Shown here piece by piece: positions 1 to 7,755 of a stretch of DNA of 64,000 bases. The DNA lies in NCBI GenBank assembly GCA_965250195.1, contig OZ252295.1, forward strand, positions 2,170,001-2,234,000, written 5' to 3'. Position 1 is the stretch's first letter. Each line of letters begins with the position of its first letter. The notes below the pieces were generated by a model. The model ran no database searches. It had not been told where the DNA came from and saw nothing but the letters and a program-made list of their open reading frames with translations. The translations under genes were made by a program, and so were the position numbers. Source of the DNA: CAUZIR01 sp965250195 (GTDB lineage Bacteria; Chloroflexota; Dehalococcoidia; Lucifugimonadales; UBA2962).

Positions 1-318
1 CCCGCCAGCTCGCTGGACGAGGCATTGGAGCAGCCCGGCTTTGTGCCCCCGACGTCTGGTGAGCCGTCGCCTGAGGAGCAAGCCTTATCGGGCGAACTGG
101 GCGCCGCCATCAACAGTGTCATCCAGGCCCTGCCCCCGGACCAGCGGATAGCGCTCGTCATGATCGACGTCCAGGGGGCCAGCTACGAAGAGGCGGCGCA
201 CTCGGCGGACGTGTCCGTCGGCACCATCAAGTCCCGCCTGAGCCGGGCTCGCGCCAAAGTCCGGGAGGGCCTGACATCCCATCGGGAACTTTTGCCAGAC
301 CAATTTCGTCAGATTTAA
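1..318 (+). CDS. ECF RNA polymerase sigma factor, C-terminal part
   Basis: The frame is open from the first base, so the gene is cut at its 5' end. What remains is sigma region 4: a helix ending in PPDQRIALVMIDVQGASYEE and a helix-turn-helix ending SVGTIKSRLSRARAKVREGL, the usual -35 recognition signature of extracytoplasmic-function sigma factors. The TAA stop is followed with no gap by the GTG start of a membrane protein with an anti-sigma N-terminus, which is the standard sigma/anti-sigma arrangement. The subgroup cannot be assigned because region 2 lies outside the window. Confidence 0.9.
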   Translation, partial: PASSLDEALEQPGFVPPTSGEPSPEEQALSGELGAAINSVIQALPPDQRIALVMIDVQGASYEEAAHSADVSVGTIKSRLSRARAKVREGLTSHRELLPDQFRQI

Positions 319-1269
319 GTGAAGAGGAAAGATTTGTTCGACATTTTCGGGATGAGGCACCACGGGCTACACAGCCTGCTGTCGTCCTACGCGGACGGCC
401 AGGTGACCGTCGCCGAAGCGGAGCGGGTCGAGCGGCACCTCGCGGCGTGCGAGGAGAGTCGTGTCGATCTGGAGTCTCTGCGGGCGACGGTGGGCCTGCT
501 GCGTTTGCTTCCCGAGCTGACGGCGAGCCGCTCGTTTCGGCTGACCGAAATTCCCGAGACTCGCCCGATTGTGGTGCCGTTCGCTTACACGCGACCGCTA
601 ATGGCGGCCGCATCCGTCGCGGCCGTCCTGGTGGTCGCTCTGGTGGCGTTCGATCTGGCCGGAGTAGGTGGGCCCGCGGGCAGTGTCGTTTCAGACCGGA
701 CAACCAGCGTATCGGCGGAGAGCTTCGCTGAGGCCGGTCTCGCGGCCGAAGCGCCAGTGGCTGGAGAAGCTGCCGAGCCCGTCGCAGAAACCGCCAACGA
801 GCAGGTGCAGATCGAAATGGCCGTCGTTGAAGAAATAGAAGAAGTGGAGTCCGAGAAGATAGCCGAAATCGAGGTCACAAGGGTACTCGAGAGCGAGTTC
901 GAGATCGAGCCCGAGATCGCGCAAATTGCGGAGATAACAGAAGAACACGCGGACGCGCTGGACCGCGAAGCCGTCGCCATCGAAGAGCCTGACGGCCCCG
1001 ACGATCTGGCCCGTGACGGTAGATTATCGAAAGCGGCCGCGTCCGAAGAGTTGATAGCGGACACTCAGATACAGGCCGAAGCCCTGCTGCCCGAATCTCT
1101 GTCGGTAGCAGCCGACGATGACGCGCCCTTCGGCGCCGACGCCGAGGCGGCTTTCGGGGCCGAGCCAAGCGATGCCGGCTTCCCCTACCTCCCGTTGGAG
1201 ATCGCCGCCGGGGCGTTGCTGGCCCTCCTCGTGGCCGTGCTGCTGGTCGTGCGTCGCCGCCGAGCCTAG
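319..1269 (+). CDS. Membrane anti-sigma factor with modified zinc-finger motif
   Basis: The 316-residue protein starts at the GTG directly after the sigma-factor stop, so the two are translationally coupled. Residues about 15-60 resemble a ZAS anti-sigma domain, with His-x3-Cys in HLAACEES; the usual second Cys of the C-x2-C pair is Ser (codon AGT). A membrane segment near residues 94-115 (MAAASVAAVLVVALVAF) is followed by about 170 residues rich in Glu and Ala. A second membrane segment and an RRRR tail end the protein. By analogy it would hold the sigma factor at the membrane until an envelope signal arrives. The two-membrane-anchor layout with an acidic span between them is unusual for this family. 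Confidence 0.75.
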   Translation: MKRKDLFDIFGMRHHGLHSLLSSYADGQVTVAEAERVERHLAACEESRVDLESLRATVGLLRLLPELTASRSFRLTEIPETRPIVVPFAYTRPLMAAASVAAVLVVALVAFDLAGVGGPAGSVVSDRTTSVSAESFAEAGLAAEAPVAGEAAEPVAETANEQVQIEMAVVEEIEEVESEKIAEIEVTRVLESEFEIEPEIAQIAEITEEHADALDREAVAIEEPDGPDDLARDGRLSKAAASEELIADTQIQAEALLPESLSVAADDDAPFGADAEAAFGAEPSDAGFPYLPLEIAAGALLALLVAVLLVVRRRRA

Positions 1270-1285
1270 GCGACCTCTCGGACCA

Positions 1286-1309
1286 GACCCGGGGGGAACA
1301 AACCGGGTC
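1286..1309 (+). terminator. Hairpin after the sigma/anti-sigma pair
   Basis: GACCCGG (1286-1292) pairs with CCGGGTC (1303-1309) across a 10-base loop, shortly after the anti-sigma stop. There is no T-run, so it is a weak or factor-assisted terminator, or an mRNA 3' end stabiliser. Confidence 0.4.
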
Positions 1310-1410
1310 GCCTCGCCGTCTGCCTATCACAGAGGATCTTTGTTCCGGCTCGACACGCGGCCAGAACTGCAGGCACACAGGAGAAGCTCAAATGAACAAA
1401 TTCAAAGGCA

Positions 1411-2223
1411 TTGGGGGTGGGGACACTGGCGGTACTGGTGGCCATGATCCTGGGGGCTGGCGTAGCCTACTCCAACGGTAACGGCGACCCGGTCGGCGCA
1501 TCCGGCGTCGGCGTGGACCAACTGGCGCGAGCCCTGTCCGCCAGTGGTTCCGGCAGCGTCGGCCAGAGCGGTATTTGGGTGACCGCCGAGGGCACCGTGG
1601 CTATCGAGCCCGACCTTGCGCTGCTTACCTTGGGCGTCGATGCTACCGGCGACACCGTCGCCGAGGCCCGCGACGTCACGGCCACCGCGATGGACGCGAT
1701 CATCAAGGCGCTAAAGGCCAGGGGTGTCGAAGACAAAGACATCCAGACCAAGTCCTTCAACATCTTTCCCATGTACGAATTTCTCGAAGTCGTCGAGGAC
1801 GGCCGAAGGACCGGCCGCCAGGTGCTCGTCGGGTACCGGGTGTCCAACACCGCGGCGGTCAAAATACGCGACCTGGGCAACGTCGGCGAAATAATCGACA
1901 AAGTGGCGATGGCCGGGGGCAACGAGACGCGCATCAACGGCATCAGCTTCACCGTCGAGGACACCTTGAATCTCGAAGTCGAGTTGCGGGAATCGGCGGT
2001 AGCCGACGCGCTGACCAAAGCCGACCATCTGGCTGAGTTGTCCGGCGTGGACAGGGGGCGACTGGTGTTCCTCCCTCAGCTTGGCTCAGCTTCGGGCCAG
2101 GACTTCTCCGGAGGCGTGGCCGATGGCGGAATCGCCCGGTTGCTGGCCGCCCCGTCAAGCCCGGTGAGTGGAGGTGAGTTGGAACTGACGCTCCGGGTCC
2201 AAGCGGTGTTCAAGATAGACTGA
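1411..2223 (+). CDS. SIMPL (DUF541) domain protein, start disrupted or misplaced
   Basis: The body is a SIMPL/DUF541 domain (VTAEGTVAIEPDLALLTLGV to the C-terminus), a periplasmic or surface fold of uncertain role. The frame reads from TTG 1411 (or GTG 1417, ATG 1444) and begins with a hydrophobic export signal. However, a good ribosome site (AGGAGAAG, 1379-1386) lies before ATG 1392, which encodes MNKFKGI in another frame. Removing one G from the run of five at 1413-1417 would join this basic N-terminus to the hydrophobic stretch and give a classic signal peptide. The gene is therefore either +1 frameshifted or starts late without its basic N-region. It may belong to the envelope-stress unit with the preceding pair. 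Confidence 0.75.
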   Translation: MGVGTLAVLVAMILGAGVAYSNGNGDPVGASGVGVDQLARALSASGSGSVGQSGIWVTAEGTVAIEPDLALLTLGVDATGDTVAEARDVTATAMDAIIKALKARGVEDKDIQTKSFNIFPMYEFLEVVEDGRRTGRQVLVGYRVSNTAAVKIRDLGNVGEIIDKVAMAGGNETRINGISFTVEDTLNLEVELRESAVADALTKADHLAELSGVDRGRLVFLPQLGSASGQDFSGGVADGGIARLLAAPSSPVSGGELELTLRVQAVFKID

Positions 2224-2228
2224 CGGGC

Positions 2229-2819
2229 ATGGTCCTGAGCGATCGCACCATACGGCAGGAGATCGAGGCGGGCAGGATAGTCCTCGACCCCCTGGACGAG
2301 CGCAACATACAGCCGGCGAGCGTCGATGTGCGCCTTGACCGCAGGCTACTGGTGTTCCGCAACTCGGCTAGAGCGTTTATCGACGTGCGTCAAGAAATGC
2401 ACGACCTTACCGAAGAGGTCGAGATTGGCGACGATGCGCCCTTCATGCTGGACCCTGGCCAGTTCGTGCTGGTGAGCACACTCGAGCACATCGAGTTACC
2501 CGACGACGTCGTCGCCCGCCTGGAGGGCAAAAGCTCCCTCGGGCGCATCGGGTTGCTCATGCACTCCACGGCCGGGTACGTCGATCCGGGCTGGAAGGGC
2601 CACCTGACGCTGGAGCTGACCAACGTCGCCGGGCTGCCCATCACGCTGTACTATGGCATGCCTATCGGCCAGCTCTCGTTTCTGCGCCTGTCCACGCCCG
2701 CACAGAACGCGTACGGGTCATCGGCCCTGAACAGCAAGTACCAGGGACAGACCGACGCCACCGCAAGCCGGATGTTCCGCAATTTTCACGGTGTGCTAGA
2801 GGCGTCCGACTCGGACTAG
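2229..2819 (+). CDS. dcd: dCTP deaminase, probably bifunctional dCTP deaminase/dUTPase
   Basis: The 196-residue protein has the trimeric dUTPase-like fold signature of Dcd. The active-site block begins EGKSSLGRIGLLMHSTAGYV and continues DPGWKGHLTLEL; catalytic Ser and Arg are expected in KSSLGR and Glu in LTLEL. The HSTAG form matches the bifunctional enzymes of the Mycobacterium type, which convert dCTP directly to dUMP, better than the enterobacterial form. The start ATG is 5 bases after the SIMPL stop, with riboflavin genes following closely. The mono- versus bifunctional call is inference from the motif. Confidence 0.88.
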   Translation: MVLSDRTIRQEIEAGRIVLDPLDERNIQPASVDVRLDRRLLVFRNSARAFIDVRQEMHDLTEEVEIGDDAPFMLDPGQFVLVSTLEHIELPDDVVARLEGKSSLGRIGLLMHSTAGYVDPGWKGHLTLELTNVAGLPITLYYGMPIGQLSFLRLSTPAQNAYGSSALNSKYQGQTDATASRMFRNFHGVLEASDSD

Positions 2820-2835
2820 CTCCGAGACTTCAGCG

Positions 2836-3966
2836 ATGACTCATCTGTTGCGGGCGCTGGAACTGGCGCGTGAGGCCCTCGGTTCCGTAAGCCCGAACCC
2901 CGCCGTTGGTGCGGTGGTGGTCGGGCGGGGAGTCAGGCAGGGCAAGGTGGTGGGAGAGGGATACACTCAGCCCCCCGGCGGCAAGCATGCGGAGGTCGTG
3001 GCGCTGGAGCAGGCGGGCGAACTGGCAAAGGGCGCGGACCTCTACATCACCCTGGAGCCATGCAGTCGCCAGGGCCGCACGCCGCCGTGTACCGACGCGA
3101 TCTTAGAGGCTGGCATAAAAAGGGTCCGCTTCGCCATGACCGACCCCAACCCTGAAGAAAACGGCCACGGCATCGAGCTGCTCAAGCAGGCCGGCGTCCA
3201 TGTCGAAATAACGCCCTACGAGGACGAGACCCTGTCAGCCAAGCAGTTGACGGAGGCATACCGCAAACACATCACGACCGGGCGTCCATTCATAACATCA
3301 AAATTCGCGATGAGTTTAGACGGCAAGATAGCCGCTCACACCGGCTCTTCGACCTGGATAACCGGTGAGTCGGCGAGGGCGCGTGCGCACGTCTTGAGGG
3401 CCGAGTCCGACGCCGTAATGGTGGGGATACGCACGGTGCTGGCCGACGATCCGCGCATGACGGTCAGGGACCGGGCCGGAGAGCTAAAGATGCACCAGCC
3501 GCTCCGGGTGGTCATCGACAGCAAGGGTCAGGTGCCAGAAGACGCCGTGATCGTGTCCGACGGCGGGCGAACGCTGATCGCCTGCGTGACCATCGACGCG
3601 GCCAAGAGAGAGCTTTTCGAGAAACGGGGCGTTGCGGTGGAGCACCTGCCCGGCGAAGACGGGCGCGTGGACATGTCGGCGCTGATGGCGTCGCTCGGCG
3701 CGAGGGGATTCACCTCCGTGCTCGTAGAGGGCGGCGGGCAGGTGGCGGGCTCACTGTTTGACGAATCGCTGGTGGACAAGGTCGCGGCGTTCATCGCCCC
3801 GGTTATCGTCGGGGGGGCTGATGCACCGGGACCGGTGGCGGGTCGGGGCGTGGCCGAAATCGCCAACGCACTGCACCTGCGCGACGTTACCTGGAAGCCC
3901 GTGGGAAACGACATGCTCGTCATCGGTTACCCCTCGGCTATTCCTCATAGCCTCAACTTTGGGTAG
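2836..3966 (+). CDS. ribD: Bifunctional riboflavin deaminase/reductase RibD
   Basis: The 376-residue protein carries an N-terminal cytidine-deaminase-like domain (about 1-145) with zinc ligands in HAEVVAL and EPCSRQGRTPPC. A C-terminal reductase domain follows (about 150-365), with FAMSLDGKIAA, VGIRTVLADDP and VEGGGQVAGS. It performs the second and third steps of riboflavin synthesis, deaminating the pyrimidine and reducing the ribosyl side chain. Length is normal for the family. It is the first of four consecutive rib genes. I see no FMN riboswitch upstream: the 16 bases between dcd and ribD are too short, so transcription probably comes from further upstream. Confidence 0.95.
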   Translation: MTHLLRALELAREALGSVSPNPAVGAVVVGRGVRQGKVVGEGYTQPPGGKHAEVVALEQAGELAKGADLYITLEPCSRQGRTPPCTDAILEAGIKRVRFAMTDPNPEENGHGIELLKQAGVHVEITPYEDETLSAKQLTEAYRKHITTGRPFITSKFAMSLDGKIAAHTGSSTWITGESARARAHVLRAESDAVMVGIRTVLADDPRMTVRDRAGELKMHQPLRVVIDSKGQVPEDAVIVSDGGRTLIACVTIDAAKRELFEKRGVAVEHLPGEDGRVDMSALMASLGARGFTSVLVEGGGQVAGSLFDESLVDKVAAFIAPVIVGGADAPGPVAGRGVAEIANALHLRDVTWKPVGNDMLVIGYPSAIPHSLNFG

Positions 3967-3991
3967 GCATAGCCCATACTGGGGGTAGGTC

Positions 3992-4573
3992 ATGTTTACC
4001 GGAATTGTGGAAACAAAGGGGCGCGTGACATCGGTCGTCACCGGTGAGATGGGCCGACTGGCCATATCGTCGCCCGAATTTACCGATCTGGCCGTCGGCG
4101 GCAGCGTCAACGTAAACGGGGCCTGCCTCACCGTCACGAGCCTCGTTGGCGACGGGTTCACCGTCGACGTCGTCCCCGAGACCCTACGGCGCACCAACCT
4201 GGGCGGTCTCGACGCCGGTGCCTCCGTGAATCTAGAACGCCCGGTGCCCGTGGCCGGCCGCCTGGACGGCCATATCGTTCAGGGGCACGTCGATGGGACC
4301 GCGCGGGTAGTCCGGCTCACCCATGAGGCGGACTCGACCATCGTAGAGGTCGAGTTGGCGCCCGAACTGGCTCGCTACGTGGTGGTCAAGGGCTTCGTCG
4401 CCGTGGACGGGGTCAGCCTGACGATTGTAGACTGTGGCGAAAATAGGTTCTCGGTCGCGGTGATACCGCATACCCTGGGCGTTACGACCCTTGGCGATCG
4501 GGACATCGGCGACGACGTCAACGTAGAAGTGGACATCCTGGCCAAGTACGTCGAGCGCCTGACGGCCAGTTGA
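3992..4573 (+). CDS. ribE: Riboflavin synthase, alpha chain
   Basis: The 193-residue protein begins MFTGIVETKG, the hallmark of riboflavin synthase. It has two internally homologous lumazine-binding barrels: residues about 1-86 with NGACLTV, and about 98-185 with VDGVSLTIV. It dismutates two 6,7-dimethyl-8-ribityllumazine molecules into riboflavin and the pyrimidine precursor. It lies 25 bases after ribD in the same operon. The 102 bases after it hold a small GGGG/CCCC hairpin, a duplicated CCAGAACAC and AT-rich sequence, but no clear terminator. Confidence 0.95.
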   Translation: MFTGIVETKGRVTSVVTGEMGRLAISSPEFTDLAVGGSVNVNGACLTVTSLVGDGFTVDVVPETLRRTNLGGLDAGASVNLERPVPVAGRLDGHIVQGHVDGTARVVRLTHEADSTIVEVELAPELARYVVVKGFVAVDGVSLTIVDCGENRFSVAVIPHTLGVTTLGDRDIGDDVNVEVDILAKYVERLTAS

Positions 4574-4675
4574 GCCCATTACCATAGTTGACTCCCCCGG
4601 GGTTTGATGCCCCCAGAACACCCAGAACACAAACAGTGATTATTCTTTGGAAAATGAAAAATCCATGGTGAACCA

Positions 4676-5911
4676 ATGCCACTGACGAGAGTCCGCCAGG
4701 CCGTCGACGACATCAAGGCTGGCAAGATGGTCATCATCGTCGACGACGAAGACCGGGAGAACGAAGGCGACCTCGCCATGGCTGCGACGGCAGTCACACC
4801 GGAGGCCATCAACTTCATGGCCATGCACGGCCGCGGGCTCATCTGCGTACCCTTACTGGGCGAGCGCCTTGAGCAGCTAAAGCTGCCCATGATGGTGCAG
4901 GACAACACGGCCCGTCTCGGCACCGCCTTCACCGTGTCCGTCGACGTACTAAAAGACGCCACCACCGGCATCTCCGCCCAGGACAGGGCGGCCACGGTAA
5001 AGGCGCTGATCGACGAAACTACGAGCCCTGAAGACCTGGGCCGACCGGGCCACATCTTCCCCCTGCGATACATGGAGGGCGGCGTGTTGGTGAGGGCGGG
5101 CCAGACCGAGGCCATCGTCGATCTCGTCCGCATGGCGGATCTGGGAGAAGCAGGCGTCATCTGCGAGATCATGGCCGAAGACGGGACCATGGCCCGCATG
5201 CCGGCGCTGGAAACATTCGCCGCGGCGCACGACCTGAACATCGTCTCGGTGGCGGAAATAATCGCCTACCGCAGGGCGACCGAAAAAATCGTAGAACGCG
5301 TCGCCGAGGCCCGCCTGCCCACCAGGCACGGCGAGTTCCAGGCCGTCTCCTACCGCAGCACGGTTGACCCGGACGAACACCTGGCCCTGGTGCGGGGAGA
5401 CATAGACCCCGACGAGCCGGTACTGGTGAGGGTCCACTCCGAGTGCCTTACGGGGGACGTCTTCGGTTCTATGAGGTGCGATTGCGGGGACCAGGCTCAG
5501 CTGGCCCTCGAGGCCATCGACCGGGCCGGGACCGGCATCTTCCTGTACATGAGGCAGGAGGGCAGGGGAATCGGCATTCACAACAAGCTCAAGGCCTACT
5601 CACTGCAAGACCAGGGCATGGACACCGTCGATGCCAACCTCTCACTGGGCTTCCCGGCGGACCTGCGTCACTACGGAGTCGGCGCCCAGATCCTGTTCGA
5701 CCTCGGTGTCCGCAAACTTCGCTTGCTGACCAACAACCCGAAAAAGGTCGTCGGGCTGGAGAGCTACGGCCTGGAGCTCGTCGAGCGCGTTCCCATCGAG
5801 GCGACGGCGACGGCCGAGAACCATCGATATCTTGAAACCAAGCGTGCTCGTTTGGGCCATATCCTCGACACCCTTGACGTGGGGGATGTGGCGGTCGTCG
5901 AGGACGATTGA
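4676..5911 (+). CDS. ribBA: Fused 3,4-dihydroxy-2-butanone-4-phosphate synthase/GTP cyclohydrolase II
   Basis: The 411-residue protein fuses RibB (about 1-205, motif DDEDRENEGDLAMAA and later ISAQDRAATVKAL) to RibA (about 210-400). The RibA part has zinc ligands in HSECLTGDVFGSMRCDCG, the active-site stretch YMRQEGRGIGIHNKLKAY and the late LLTNNPKK motif. It supplies both precursors, the four-carbon unit from ribulose 5-phosphate and the pyrimidine from GTP. The stop codon overlaps the ribH start (TTGA). Confidence 0.95.
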   Translation: MPLTRVRQAVDDIKAGKMVIIVDDEDRENEGDLAMAATAVTPEAINFMAMHGRGLICVPLLGERLEQLKLPMMVQDNTARLGTAFTVSVDVLKDATTGISAQDRAATVKALIDETTSPEDLGRPGHIFPLRYMEGGVLVRAGQTEAIVDLVRMADLGEAGVICEIMAEDGTMARMPALETFAAAHDLNIVSVAEIIAYRRATEKIVERVAEARLPTRHGEFQAVSYRSTVDPDEHLALVRGDIDPDEPVLVRVHSECLTGDVFGSMRCDCGDQAQLALEAIDRAGTGIFLYMRQEGRGIGIHNKLKAYSLQDQGMDTVDANLSLGFPADLRHYGVGAQILFDLGVRKLRLLTNNPKKVVGLESYGLELVERVPIEATATAENHRYLETKRARLGHILDTLDVGDVAVVEDD

Positions 5912-6399
5912 GCGCCGACAACCCTTTCGATTCCCTCTCGTCACGCCTTGATGGCAAGGGCCTTCGAGTCGGCATCGTAATATCCCGTTTCAACGGTGCT
6001 GTGACGTCCCGCTTGCTTGTTGGAGCACAGGAGGCGCTGATCGAGCACGGCGTCACACCGGGCGCGACAACGGTCGAGGCCGTCCCCGGCGCGCTGGAAA
6101 TCCCCGTCGTCGCGTTGGCCATGGCCCGCTCGGGGAGCTTCGATGCGATAGTGGCGTTGGGCTGCGTGATAAGGGGAGAGACCACCCACTACGAAACCGT
6201 CGCGGAAGTGTCTGCTATTGGAATTTCTAAGGTGGCACTAGAAACCGGCGTACCGGTCACCAACGGCATCCTCACCACCGAGAGCCTCAAGCAGGCCAAC
6301 GACCGTTCAGGTGGGCGGCGGGGCAACGCCGGTCGGAGTGCGGCTCTGGCGGCGATAGCGATTGCGGGCCTGCTGGCAAGACTGGGCGCCCCCGACTAG
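5908..6399 (+). CDS. ribH: 6,7-dimethyl-8-ribityllumazine synthase
   Basis: The 163-residue lumazine synthase starts at TTG 5908, which overlaps the ribBA stop by four bases, so translation is coupled. Diagnostic segments are ISRFNGAVTSRLLVGA (substrate Phe/Asn), VPGALEIPVVA, ALGCVIRGETTHYE and PVTNGILTTESLKQA. It condenses the two precursors made by RibBA/RibD. The C-terminal glycine/arginine stretch SGGRRGNAGR replaces the usual GGKxGNKG. It completes the pathway in this operon. Confidence 0.95.
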   Translation: MSADNPFDSLSSRLDGKGLRVGIVISRFNGAVTSRLLVGAQEALIEHGVTPGATTVEAVPGALEIPVVALAMARSGSFDAIVALGCVIRGETTHYETVAEVSAIGISKVALETGVPVTNGILTTESLKQANDRSGGRRGNAGRSAALAAIAIAGLLARLGAPD

Positions 6400-6426
6400 C
6401 GCCGGCTCACACGCCGGACGCAAGTC

Positions 6427-6456
6427 TTTCACGGCTCGCCCCGAGTTTGATAAAAT
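6427..6456 (+). promoter_or_regulatory. Possible promoter of the tRNA pair
   Basis: TTTCAC (6427-6432) and TAAAAT (6451-6456) are separated by 18 bases and end 12 bases before tRNA-Gln. The -10 is convincing and the -35 weak. A CCGA/TCGG inverted repeat flanks the -10. Confidence 0.35.
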
Positions 6457-6468
6457 TCGGGACTGCGC

Positions 6469-6542
6469 TGGGGATTGGGGTAATGGTAGCCCGTGAGATT
6501 CTGGATCTCAAAGTCAAGGTTCGAATCCTTGATCCCCAGCCA
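6469..6542 (+). tRNA. tRNA-Gln, anticodon CTG
   Basis: The acceptor arm TGGGGAT (6469-6475) pairs with ATCCCCA (6532-6538). Discriminator G and an encoded CCA follow. The anticodon stem TGAGA/TCTCA encloses the loop TTCTGGA, giving anticodon CTG (codon CAG). The T arm contains GGTTCGAAT. All arms are complete. Confidence 0.95.
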
Positions 6543-6563
6543 ATGAGCTGGCCGGCCAATCGT

Positions 6564-6640
6564 GGCGCGTTCGTCTAGTGGACAAGGACACCGCCCTCTC
6601 AAGGCGGAGATCACGGGTTCGAATCCCGTACGCGCTACCA
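6564..6640 (+). tRNA. tRNA-Glu, anticodon CTC
   Basis: The acceptor arm GGCGCGT (6564-6570) pairs with ACGCGCT (6630-6636), with a G-U at the end, then discriminator A and encoded CCA. The anticodon stem CCGCC/GGCGG holds the loop CTCTCAA, giving anticodon CTC (codon GAG). The T arm has GGGTTCGAATCCC. It lies 21 bases after tRNA-Gln and is probably co-transcribed with it. Confidence 0.95.
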
Positions 6641-6788
6641 CACTCTATTTTCTCTGGCGGGCACACGCGGCAGCCTTCCTGCCGATAGCCGACATATCCG
6701 TGCGCAGGCGCTAAAATGACTGGCCAATGCAGGTCAAGGACGGACTCAGACGAATAGCGCTCTCCACTACCTGATCGCCCCCCGGCTG

Positions 6789-7487
6789 TTGCGACGCATG
6801 GCATGGACCGCCCTGAGCGCCGCCGGGCTCGACGTTCGACGCAGGCGGCCTCCTGACGAGCGCTGGCTGGTCGCCCTCGACATTGCGACCGTCCGGGATA
6901 ATGGGGAGCACGTAGGCAGCTTCTATTCGCGAATGCGCGCGGCCCTGCCGGACGCAACGATCCACTCGTTCGAGCCCCTAAGCGACTGCTACGCGGCGTT
7001 GACCGAGCGCGGTGCGGGCGACCGGGCGTTCCACCCTCACAACTACGCGCTGGGTTCTACTGACGACCGGGTGGAGATGTACCGCAGCGAGTTCAGCCCC
7101 AGTTCATCGGTCATGAAAATGGGCGATCTGCACAAGGCCGCATACCCATTTTCGGCGGCCAACGAGCTAACGACCGTCGCGATGAAACGGCTTGACGACG
7201 CGGCCGAATCCCTGGGCATCGCCGGGCCGGTGCTGGTCAAAATGGACGTGCAGGGAGCGGAGTCGCAGGTTCTGGACGGCGGCGAGGCGACGATTTCCCG
7301 TGCCCGAGCGTTAATAATCGAGACCAGTTATCGCACGCTGTACGAAGGCCAGCCCCTGTTCGCCGAGATTTACGATCGCCTGCGATCAATGGGGTACGCG
7401 TTTCACGGGAACGTCCAGCAGATGTTGGACCCACGAGACGGGTCGGCGTTGCAGGCAGACTCGCTGTTCTTGCGCGAGCCCGATTAG
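6789..7487 (+). CDS. FkbM-family methyltransferase
   Basis: The 232-residue protein resembles FkbM SAM-dependent methyltransferases. IHSFEPLSDCYAAL is the acidic-strand motif, VLVKMDVQGAESQVLDGG is the strongly conserved K-x-D-x-E/Q-G-x-E block, and RARALIIETSYRTLYEG follows. The first glycine motif, normally D-x-G-A-N-x-G, reads DIATVRDNGEHVG, so cofactor binding may be altered. The start is uncertain: TTG 6789 and ATG 6798 are both in frame. The frame is open further upstream (encoding HYLIAPRLLRR). A separate ATG at 6727 in another frame gives MQVKDGLRRIALS, so an N-terminal frameshift is possible. The methylated substrate is unknown. Confidence 0.75.
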   Translation: MRRMAWTALSAAGLDVRRRRPPDERWLVALDIATVRDNGEHVGSFYSRMRAALPDATIHSFEPLSDCYAALTERGAGDRAFHPHNYALGSTDDRVEMYRSEFSPSSSVMKMGDLHKAAYPFSAANELTTVAMKRLDDAAESLGIAGPVLVKMDVQGAESQVLDGGEATISRARALIIETSYRTLYEGQPLFAEIYDRLRSMGYAFHGNVQQMLDPRDGSALQADSLFLREPD

Positions 7488-7642
7488 CCGCGATTCAGAC
7501 GGCGAACGGTGCGTGCCAGTGCCCGGCGTTTTATGAGGAATCGCAATGCGTAGGCGGCGGCGATGGGACCGGCAACCGAGCTAACGGCGGTGAGCCACTC
7601 AACGGCGGGGACCTGGGCTAGTGCTTGCAAACGACGCTTTCG

Positions 7643-7690
7643 TGCACCGGCCGGGTAGGGGACTTTTCTTTCGCGAGGCGGGCCGGTGCA
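7643..7690. repeat. Inverted repeat between convergent genes
   Basis: TGCACCGGCC (7643-7652) and GGCCGGTGCA (7681-7690) form a perfect 10-bp inverted repeat with a 28-base loop. It lies between the end of the FkbM gene and the end of the gamma-glutamyltransferase gene. It could serve as a bidirectional transcription end. The rest of 7488-7755 shows no gene I can support. Confidence 0.5.
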
Positions 7691-7755
7691 AACATGCTCC
7701 CCGCGATTGTCACACGGTTCCCTCACCTTTGCGATAGGACTTTTGACACATTGCC

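Noticed and set aside
4574..4675. Possible FMN riboswitch upstream of ribBA
   Set aside because: The gap is only 102 bases and lacks the conserved RFN-element blocks. Only a small GGGG/CCCC hairpin is present.
7484..7726. An 80-codon frame on the minus strand with a possible membrane stretch (WLTAVSSVAGPIAAAYALRF)
   Set aside because: It runs over a strong inverted repeat, has no clear ribosome site, and the first half has no protein-like character. I treat the gap as non-coding.
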